The notes under the pieces are model-generated. The model was not told the origin of the DNA, did no database searches, and saw nothing but the letters and a program-made list of their open reading frames with translations. Below, piece after piece: positions 1 through 6,035 of a stretch of 7,386 nucleotides of DNA. Each line of letters starts with the position of its first letter. Within the stretch, counting starts at the first letter, position 1. This DNA comes from Methanobacteriota archaeon (GTDB lineage: Archaea > Thermoplasmatota > DTKX01 > GCA-020343715). Where the stretch lies: the NCBI GenBank assembly GCA_030597775.1, contig JAUVRF010000078.1:1-7386 (forward strand), given 5' to 3'. Position numbers and translations under genes: made by a program.

Positions 1-675
1 GACCCCGACCGTGTCTGCGCGGCCGCCGCCGCCTCCTGCTACTCCGCCGATGGCGCGTCGGACCTCCACCAGGACATGTCCGACAAGAAGGTGAGGAGGC
101 TGCTCGAGCGCACCGTTGGCCGCGGCCACCACAGCGTGGTGGAGCATGCGGTGTTCACCTTCTCCCTCGAAGGCGTCAGCCGGACCCTCACCCACCAGCT
201 GGTACGGCATCGCATAGCATCCTACAGCCAGCAGAGCCAACGATACGTCCGGTTCGACGCGGCCACCTACATCACCCCTCCCGAGGTGGAGGGCAATCCC
301 GAGGCCAAGGAGGTGTTCAACAGGACCATCGAGGAGGCCTGGCAGGCCTACCGCGAGCTGGTGGAGGCGGGGATCCCAGAGGAGGATGCCCGGTTCGTCC
401 TGCCCAACGCGGCCACCACCAACATCACCATCACGATGAACGCCAGGGAACTGCTCCATTTCTTCCGGCTGCGCTGCTGCCTCCGTGCCCAGTGGGAGAT
501 CCGCAGGGCGGCAATGAAGATGTTGGAGGAATGCAAGAGGGTCGCCCCGGTCATCTTCGAGAACGCGGGTCGTCCCTGCGTCTCCGGGCCCTGTCCGGAC
601 GACGCCTCCGATTGCCCCCTCTTCCCGGGTCCGTACGGACCCCTAGATGAGACCCGGAAGGACACCCCGAAATAG
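1..675 (+). CDS. thyX: Flavin-dependent thymidylate synthase ThyX (5'-truncated)
   Basis: ThyX makes dTMP from dUMP in the cytoplasm, using a methylene-folate or methylene-pterin donor, FAD and NADPH. The reading frame is open from base 1, before the first Met codon at 76: the first 25 codons (DPDRVCAAAAASCYS...) match the usual ThyX N-terminal region, so the gene starts outside the window and lacks perhaps 10-30 residues. Visible hallmarks are GHHSVVEH (124-147), the signature THQLVRHR followed by the RHRX7SQR motif (205-243), and the C-terminal RAQWEIR segment that supplies substrate-binding arginine. The 224 visible codons fit a family of about 220-260 residues. The C-terminus carries a Cys pair (RCCLR) and three further Cys (CVSGPC, DC), a pattern common in this family. 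The gene ends at TAG. No link to the downstream cluster is evident and a 227-bp gap follows. The identification is very secure. Confidence 0.97.
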   Translation, partial: DPDRVCAAAAASCYSADGASDLHQDMSDKKVRRLLERTVGRGHHSVVEHAVFTFSLEGVSRTLTHQLVRHRIASYSQQSQRYVRFDAATYITPPEVEGNPEAKEVFNRTIEEAWQAYRELVEAGIPEEDARFVLPNAATTNITITMNARELLHFFRLRCCLRAQWEIRRAAMKMLEECKRVAPVIFENAGRPCVSGPCPDDASDCPLFPGPYGPLDETRKDTPK

Positions 676-773
676 GGGTTGGAAAAGGGCCGAAAAAAGC
701 GTGAAATTTGACCTCCGATTCTGGGGTAGCCAGTATCCTCAATTTGGTGTCACTTTACGGTGGTAGAATATGC

Positions 774-787
774 AAACACTTATATAG
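774..787 (+). promoter_or_regulatory. Archaeal TATA box with upstream BRE-like bases
   Basis: CTTATATAG at 779-787, preceded by AAACA, resembles an archaeal TATA box with its TFB recognition element. By the usual spacing of about 26 bases, transcription would begin near 808-812, giving a leader of about 90 bases if translation starts at 903. It is the best promoter candidate for the four-gene cluster. Confidence 0.65.
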
Positions 788-800
788 ACAACTCTCTATA
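783..800. repeat. Inverted repeat A, 6-6-6, overlapping the TATA box
   Basis: TATAGA (783-788) and TCTATA (795-800) are exact reverse complements separated by 6 bases. The left arm overlaps the TATA box and the right arm lies just before the predicted start of transcription, so a dimeric protein bound here would block the promoter. The arms are AT-rich and short, so chance is possible. Confidence 0.4.
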
Positions 801-820
801 CCACATTCCGGCGTCCATCC

Positions 821-827
821 AAGGAGG
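821..827 (+). promoter_or_regulatory. Shine-Dalgarno-like AAGGAGG in the leader
   Basis: AAGGAGG is a near-perfect complement to the 3' end of archaeal 16S rRNA. It directly abuts an ATG (828-830) that is in frame with the large gene; zero spacing is unfavourable. It lies too far from the GTG at 861 or the ATG at 903 to serve them directly. It may mark a real upstream start, a leader peptide or nothing. Confidence 0.35.
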
Positions 828-837
828 ATGGGTATAA

Positions 838-855
838 CCAGGATATATGTCCTGG
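838..855. repeat. Inverted repeat B, 6-6-6, in the leader
   Basis: CCAGGA (838-843) and TCCTGG (850-855) are exact reverse complements with the 6-base spacer TATATG. Its geometry equals that of inverted repeat A, 55 bases upstream. It could be an operator half of a looped or cooperative site, or an RNA hairpin in the leader; a 6-base loop with 4 GC pairs in the stem is stable enough for either. Confidence 0.5.
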
Positions 856-882
856 ACGTCGTGAATGTCAAAAAAACTATTC

Positions 883-899
883 GCTTCTGGGGGCGAAGC
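883..899 (+). promoter_or_regulatory. Small hairpin just before the ATG at 903
   Basis: GCTTC (883-887) can pair with GAAGC (895-899) around a 7-base loop. An alternative pairing, TTCGC (880-884) with GCGAA (893-897), uses the same bases. Either would place structure within a few bases of the start codon and could dampen initiation. The stems are only five pairs, so this is weak. Confidence 0.25.
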
Positions 900-902
900 C
901 AA

Positions 903-3900
903 ATGAAGAAAGGTCTCGCAGTACTAATCGTACTCATCATGTCGATGGGCTCCTTGGCAGCCGCTCTGGATCCGATCCTCCCCGCGGGGGATCTATTCGG
1001 ACAGAGCACCCAAGCACCCACTACCGCACCCTCCGATGTAGACAACACTCCGATCACTTCGAACGTTGCTCCGGAGATAGAAACCGACCCAATGTTGGGG
1101 TACCTGGATACCCTGGACCCCAATGGTCCCAGGCCTCCGTTGCCGCCACTCCCAGGTGGTGACAAGGAGATCGGTATCCAGACGAACACCGATTGCGTGC
1201 TCCTCATAGAGGTCAATGATGAGTGGGTGCCCCTGCCCACCAGGGAAGACCTGACCGCGGGATTGGTCGACCCTGTGACCTTCGAGAACGGAACGGTCCA
1301 CGAGATCCATGGAAAGCTCTTCGAGACCATCGTGGAGGTCAACACCACCTACTACGATGACATCGGCATCCCCACAGTCCCGATCGAGGTGGCGTTCGAC
1401 GGAGCCCCTGTCGCCATGACCCCCGGCGACACCGGCAACAACACCACCGTCATCGAGCCCTTCATCAACACCGGCAACGGTTCCTTCCAGTTCCTTCTCG
1501 ACATCAACAAGGACGCGGGCGAGTACGAACTCATAGTGCACTTCGCTGGAGACCCACCGGCGGTCCCCGACCAGACCTACAAGCCCATCACCTACAGGGC
1601 CGTGATGTATGTCAATCACCCCACCGTGATAGGCGTGGACGTCACCCCTGGCTCCGTGACCGTCGGCCAGCCCATCACCATCTCGGGCAACCTGGCGGAC
1701 GACACCGGACGCACGATCACCAGCGTGGGCCTGCAGATCAGGTTCGACAACGTCCTCCTTGGCCTGACCTCGGACGGCTTCTACCTGGACGATGTCCGGG
1801 TCACCGGGGCCGACTTCTTCGACAACTTCGAGGACGAGGAGGCTCCGGAGTGGAACACCTACACCGCCCCCGGCAGGGGCGTCGGCAACCAGTGGATGCG
1901 CGGCAGCCCCGGCGGCTCCGTCGGTCCCCTGGCCCCCCATTCCGGCTCCAACCTCTACGGCACCAACCTGGAGAGGGACTACGACAGGGGCGCCTGGTCG
2001 TACCTGATCACACCCCGGATGAACTTCACGATGGACCAGGAGTACATTCTATCCTTCTGGTCCTGGTGGTCCGTGTACTGGGAGGAGGACTACACCTACG
2101 TCATGGTCTCCGTCGATGGCGGCTCGACCTGGGACGAGGAGAACGCCCTATACTTCATGAGCAACCAGCTCATCAGCGGTGACTGGAACTACTACGAGTT
2201 CAACGTCACCCGCTACGTGGGCTCCGACGATGTGAAGATAGCCTTCGTATTCTACAGCATCGACAAGACCCTGGACGTCAGGACCGACGGCACCTTCGCC
2301 TACCAGGTGACCATACCCATGGCCACCAGCGCGGACCGGCACGAGGTCAGCGTGATCTTCAAGGGCGATCTGCTGTTCAGGTACCATAGGGCCAAAGAGG
2401 ACATCGATGTCAAGCGCATAACCCACTTCGATTTCGAGATGAACGCTTCAAAGAAGGTGGGACACCGGAACAATCCCGTCAAGCTGGTGGCGAACCTCAA
2501 GGACAACATGAACGAGGTGCCCCAGATGAACAACCGGGGTCACGCTGACTTCTACCAGATCACGATCTACTGGGACCGGACATGGGCCGTCGACGATGGC
2601 ATAGGTGAGCGCGTCGGTCCCCCGAGGACCATGGACCGCGACAGCGGCGAGGCCTCGATCAACTACGTGGTGGCATGGGACCAGATCCTGGGTCCCGCCA
2701 ACGTGACCTTCCGCTCCCCTGGCGACGACTACTACACCGCCATCCAGATGACGGACATCTACTACGTCAAGGCCGAGGTGTACGTGTCCCTGCCTGGCAA
2801 GGAGGAGCTCCAGGGCTTCCGGGGCCAGACCCTCGATATCCACGGCGACCTTCGCGTGGTGGCAGACCAGTCCACCGAGGACCAGCAGTTGGGCGACCCC
2901 GTTTCCGGCGAGTTCCTCAAGATCTTCTGGAACGGACAACCCATCGGCAACCGGAGGACCAGCTTCGACGGCACCTTCTCCGTCGACTACCTGGTGCCCT
3001 CTACCCACGAGCTGGGCGACGTCCTGGTGATGTTCGAGTACGAGGGGCAGTCCCTCTACGAGCCCATCACCGAGTACGCCAATTACACCGTGGTGTCCGA
3101 GACATTTATCACACTGCTCGACCAGGACGTGTACAAGGGAGAGTGGGTGTACATCAATGGGACATGCAAGGACGACAAGAGCCAACCCGTCGCCAACATG
3201 CCCATATACATCATATGGAAGCGAGCTCCCGAGATCGGCAGGGCCACCTCCAAGACGGACGGGACGTTCTCCCTGCAGTACTTCATACAGTACGAGGACA
3301 AGGTCGGCAACATCTCCGTCATCGCTCGTTTCAAGGGAACGAAGATCTACCTCGCGAACGAGACCACGGCCACCTACACTGTCAAGGTCCACACGATCCT
3401 TGAGCGGCGTGACAGGTCCTTCAACCTGGTCCGCGGCCAGCAGGTCCAGATCTCCGGCAAGCTCTACGAGGACTGGGGCGGCTTCCGAGGCGTCGAGGTC
3501 CAGAGGGAGATCGTGACCCTGCTCATCGACGAGATCGTCGTGTCGTACAAGCGAACCGCCTTCGACGGCTCCGTGACCTTCACAGCCCCAATCGAACCGT
3601 ACAAGTTCGGCTATGGAGAGGTGGGCCTGGTACTGGACTTCAACGGGACGGCCTTCTACGAGCCATCCAGGAACGTGACCAAGGTCGTCATCAAGGCCAA
3701 CTCGATATTGACGATGGCCGAGTTCCGGGTGATGGGCGAGATATTCGATCCCCTGACGGAGATCGTCTACAGGGACGAGGAGACCTACGGTCGGATCCTG
3801 CTGCAGGACGACAACTTCCAACCCATCGCCAATGGTAACGTGTCCGTGTACTACAAGGACGAGGGACAACGCGCCCGGAAGCGTCTAATCGACACGGGCC

Positions 3901-4664
3901 TCACCGACTCCCAGGGGTACTTCGAGTTCAACTGGACCTTCAAGGTCAATACCATCGGCAACAAGACGTTCATAGCCGAGTACGACGGCCTCGAGGTGGA
4001 CACCTTCCTGAAGACCGGTGACCTGATCATACTTCCCGTCGAGACCTATTACAATGTCACCTACGCAATAAAAGAGGTACCGACCGAGCCTCTCCCGTGG
4101 TACGTCTATGCCATCATCGGCGGCGTGCTGATGGTGGGTGCAGTGGGTATCGTCTGGAGCAGCGTCTGCTACCGCAGGCGCAGACAGCTCAAGAAGATGC
4201 AGAGGATCATCCGCAGGGCGGCCGACAGGCTGGTCGCGGGCAACGTGTACTCTGCGACGATCTTCCGCGCCTACCGCGAGATGGCCCACACGCTGCGTGC
4301 GTATGGCCAGCTCAGGAAGGACTCAGAGACCTTCCGCGAGTTCGAGGATGCGGTCCGTGGTTCGCTGCCCATCGACGCGGATAGCCTGGACGACTTCCTG
4401 ACCGTTCTCGAGGAGGCTCGATACTCCGAGCACGAGATCGGTGAGAACGAGAAGGACCGGGCCATCGAGGCGCTGCGGGGCGTGCAGAACAGCATCGAGA
4501 AGATCCTGCTGACCGACGATCAGATCGCACAGATCAGCCGCGGCGAGGCAGATGGCATGGTCGAGCCCGAGATCATCGTATCCGACGATAGCGGCAGGTC
4601 CGCTCCACCCAAGCAGGGCGGGGGTGGAGCCGCCGCCAAGCCCCCAGAGGGACCAAAGGAATGA
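903..4664 (+). CDS. Membrane-anchored Ig-repeat/jelly-roll surface protein with cytoplasmic DUF4129-type tail
   Basis: A 1253-residue protein, probably a cell-surface receptor or adhesin of a MoxR-DUF58 cluster. ATG 903 was chosen because it opens a signal peptide (KK, hydrophobic core, SLAAA-LD, cleavage near 21); in-frame ATG 828 and GTG 861 are alternatives. After a Pro/Thr-rich linker (35-86) come about seven Ig-like beta repeats beginning near 132, 252, 507, 635, 735, 838 and 937, each with a G-x-[LI]-x-I-x-G strand and a TDGTF-like turn. The second is interrupted at 288-460 by a MAM/jelly-roll-like domain (W331, HSGSNLYGTNL 346-356, FWSWW 385-389, VDGGSTW 404-410). Nineteen Asn-X-Ser/Thr sequons occur, all before the membrane segment (1066-1089, then YRRRR). 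The tail matches DUF4129: a helical FRAYREMAHTLRAYG, then an LTVLEEARYS motif (ARYS 1172-1175), then an Ala/Pro/Gly/Lys-rich end. DUF4129 usually sits on transglutaminase-like proteins; no transglutaminase domain is visible here. The exact role is unknown. Confidence 0.85.
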   Translation: MKKGLAVLIVLIMSMGSLAAALDPILPAGDLFGQSTQAPTTAPSDVDNTPITSNVAPEIETDPMLGYLDTLDPNGPRPPLPPLPGGDKEIGIQTNTDCVLLIEVNDEWVPLPTREDLTAGLVDPVTFENGTVHEIHGKLFETIVEVNTTYYDDIGIPTVPIEVAFDGAPVAMTPGDTGNNTTVIEPFINTGNGSFQFLLDINKDAGEYELIVHFAGDPPAVPDQTYKPITYRAVMYVNHPTVIGVDVTPGSVTVGQPITISGNLADDTGRTITSVGLQIRFDNVLLGLTSDGFYLDDVRVTGADFFDNFEDEEAPEWNTYTAPGRGVGNQWMRGSPGGSVGPLAPHSGSNLYGTNLERDYDRGAWSYLITPRMNFTMDQEYILSFWSWWSVYWEEDYTYVMVSVDGGSTWDEENALYFMSNQLISGDWNYYEFNVTRYVGSDDVKIAFVFYSIDKTLDVRTDGTFAYQVTIPMATSADRHEVSVIFKGDLLFRYHRAKEDIDVKRITHFDFEMNASKKVGHRNNPVKLVANLKDNMNEVPQMNNRGHADFYQITIYWDRTWAVDDGIGERVGPPRTMDRDSGEASINYVVAWDQILGPANVTFRSPGDDYYTAIQMTDIYYVKAEVYVSLPGKEELQGFRGQTLDIHGDLRVVADQSTEDQQLGDPVSGEFLKIFWNGQPIGNRRTSFDGTFSVDYLVPSTHELGDVLVMFEYEGQSLYEPITEYANYTVVSETFITLLDQDVYKGEWVYINGTCKDDKSQPVANMPIYIIWKRAPEIGRATSKTDGTFSLQYFIQYEDKVGNISVIARFKGTKIYLANETTATYTVKVHTILERRDRSFNLVRGQQVQISGKLYEDWGGFRGVEVQREIVTLLIDEIVVSYKRTAFDGSVTFTAPIEPYKFGYGEVGLVLDFNGTAFYEPSRNVTKVVIKANSILTMAEFRVMGEIFDPLTEIVYRDEETYGRILLQDDNFQPIANGNVSVYYKDEGQRARKRLIDTGLTDSQGYFEFNWTFKVNTIGNKTFIAEYDGLEVDTFLKTGDLIILPVETYYNVTYAIKEVPTEPLPWYVYAIIGGVLMVGAVGIVWSSVCYRRRRQLKKMQRIIRRAADRLVAGNVYSATIFRAYREMAHTLRAYGQLRKDSETFREFEDAVRGSLPIDADSLDDFLTVLEEARYSEHEIGENEKDRAIEALRGVQNSIEKILLTDDQIAQISRGEADGMVEPEIIVSDDSGRSAPPKQGGGGAAAKPPEGPKE

Positions 4665-4729
4665 GGGACCACCGCTGAACCGACTGGACCAAAAGATAAA
4701 AGAGCAAAGACACGATTGAGGGACACACC
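4665..4729 (+). promoter_or_regulatory. Short gap with TATA-like stretch and ribosome binding site
   Basis: The 65-base gap holds AAAAGATAAAAG (4691-4702), which could act as a weak internal TATA element with a start near 4723. GAGGG (4718-4722) lies 7 bases before the ATG at 4730, a proper Shine-Dalgarno distance that supports that start. No terminator is visible, so read-through from the upstream gene is likely. Confidence 0.45.
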
Positions 4730-5971
4730 ATGTTGAAGAAAATAATCGCAATAGCAGTCTTCCTCATTATTGCCATAGGGGTCCCTGCGTACATATTGCT
4801 CAAGGACGATCCCGATGTCCAGCACTACAATCCCTATGATACGGGTCCCACCGACCTGTCGATCTTCGTTGAGGCGCTGGAAGGCACCGAGGGGACTTCA
4901 GCCGAATACACCACCAGAAGCATCATCTCCTCCCCTGTCCTGCTGAAGGGCATCAAGGACCCGGAGCAGACCTGCTACGTGGTCGTGGGCGTCGACCGGG
5001 AGTACCGGCAAGAGGAGATCAAGGTGATCGAGAAGTTCGTCCGGGAGGACGGTGGCAAGGCCATCATAATGGATGACTTCGGCTCCCCCAACGCCCTGTC
5101 GGAGAAGTTCGGCGTGTTCTTCTACGGCAAGCCCATGTGGGACGACATCAACATGACCGGCCCCCGCACTGTGAGGAACATCTCGTTCCCGATCTTCAAC
5201 TTCAAGCTGGGCCTGCAGCCCCATACCGTGGTGCTCAACGGCCCGACGGGCCTCACGACGTACAACCCCAACGTGGAGTACATCGCCAACGGCTCGGAGA
5301 AGTCCTACGTCGACCTGGACGGGAACGGTCGCATCAACATCGGTGACAAGAAGGGCAACATCCCCGTGATCATCGAGGTGCGCTTCAACGAGTCCAAGGG
5401 TAGGATCGTGTTCATCGCCGACGCGGACATCGCAACCGACGACATGCTCAAGCACAACCCGGGCAACAAGGCCTTCATGATCCAGCTCGTCAACAGGGTG
5501 ATGGACTTGAAGGACGGCCTTATCCTGTTCGACGAGAGCAGGCACGAGCACGTCCCGAGCCAGGAGATCGTGTACAAGAACGTGGAGACGGTGGCCATCA
5601 TGTCCAGCTGGTTCTGGCCCACTGTAATGACCATCGTCTCGATGGTCGTGATCTTCGGCATCGTGGTGTACAGCTCCAAGGACAAGGTGAGCTGGATCCA
5701 CAGGTTCGACGTCAGCGCCTTTTCGCGGAGGCACAACCCGCCCGAACGGCTCAACGTGCAGACAGAGCGGGCGCGGTCCGCCCTGATGCTCAAGGTGAGG
5801 ATGATGTACAGCTACTCCGCCGAGGAGATGGCAGCGCTTCAACCTGACCAGGTACGTGCCATGATCAAGGACAAGGACCTTACGGAGCTGGCCCTCAATC
5901 CCAGCCAGAGCTGGACCCAGCAGGAGCTGCGTGTCGTCATCCAGCGCATCAAGGAGTGGGGCGCCGATTGA
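4730..5971 (+). CDS. DUF4350-like membrane protein with EF-hand-like loop
   Basis: 413 residues. An N-terminal membrane segment (about 4-22) is followed by an outer domain (23-290), a second membrane segment (about 291-314, SSWFWP then hydrophobic) and a roughly 100-residue charged, helical cytoplasmic tail. The outer domain begins with the family's N-P-x-x-x-G pattern (HYNPYDTGPTDL), then a Rossmann/GATase-like core: ISSPVLL, YVVVGVD, and REDGGKAIIMDDFG (105-118). This matches the DUF4350 family, whose biochemical role is not established but which is found beside MoxR, DUF58 and DUF4129 genes. DLDGNGRINIGD (195-206) fits a calcium-binding EF-hand/dockerin loop at all key positions. Four Asn-X-Ser/Thr sequons all lie in the outer domain, which supports the topology. 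ATG 4730 has a well-spaced ribosome binding site. Family assignment is from pattern recognition, fairly sure; the function is inferred only from neighbours. Confidence 0.85.
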   Translation: MLKKIIAIAVFLIIAIGVPAYILLKDDPDVQHYNPYDTGPTDLSIFVEALEGTEGTSAEYTTRSIISSPVLLKGIKDPEQTCYVVVGVDREYRQEEIKVIEKFVREDGGKAIIMDDFGSPNALSEKFGVFFYGKPMWDDINMTGPRTVRNISFPIFNFKLGLQPHTVVLNGPTGLTTYNPNVEYIANGSEKSYVDLDGNGRINIGDKKGNIPVIIEVRFNESKGRIVFIADADIATDDMLKHNPGNKAFMIQLVNRVMDLKDGLILFDESRHEHVPSQEIVYKNVETVAIMSSWFWPTVMTIVSMVVIFGIVVYSSKDKVSWIHRFDVSAFSRRHNPPERLNVQTERARSALMLKVRMMYSYSAEEMAALQPDQVRAMIKDKDLTELALNPSQSWTQQELRVVIQRIKEWGAD

Positions 5972-6035
5972 TGTAATTATTTCACGATAACCAACAGCAA
6001 AGAGAATCCAACATAAACAAAGGAAGTGGGGAAAA
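5972..6035 (+). promoter_or_regulatory. AT-rich gap with possible moxR promoter
   Basis: This 64-base gap is far more AT-rich than the flanking genes. TAATTATTT (5974-5982) is a TATA-like stretch that would place a transcript start near 6004; ACATAAACA (6011-6019) is a second, poorer candidate. The purine-rich GGAAGTGGGG (6022-6031) precedes the moxR ATG and may act as a weak ribosome binding site. The cluster may therefore have an internal promoter in addition to the one before 903. Confidence 0.35.

Larger units (their letters stand above)
676..902. other. Intergenic promoter region between thyX and the surface-protein cluster
   Basis: This 227-bp gap contains no credible gene. The frame of the downstream gene happens to be open back to a TTG at 708, but the translation of that stretch does not look like a protein domain, and the signal peptide begins at 903. 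The first part (676-760) shows purine-rich sequence and no clear T-rich archaeal terminator. The second part (770-902) holds the regulatory elements listed separately: TATA box, two inverted repeats, a Shine-Dalgarno-like motif and a small hairpin. Confidence 0.7.

Noticed and set aside
673..711. Amber read-through at the end of thyX
   Set aside because: The frame after TAG stays open for only about a dozen codons, and ThyX already has a full-length C-terminus.
676..735. Possible terminator after thyX
   Set aside because: There is no T-rich run on the + strand, and the only stem seen (CTGG/CCAG, 721-733) has four pairs.
708..902. In-frame N-terminal extension of the large protein from a TTG
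   Set aside because: It would put 65 residues before a textbook signal peptide and would be translated across the TATA box, so it is read as untranslated DNA. A start at 828 or 861 is kept as an alternative.
2448..3869. A 473-codon open frame on the minus strand
   Set aside because: Its translation is dominated by V, D, H, G and L, the typical antisense shadow of a GC-rich gene, and it lies wholly inside the Ig-repeat gene with clear domains on the other strand.
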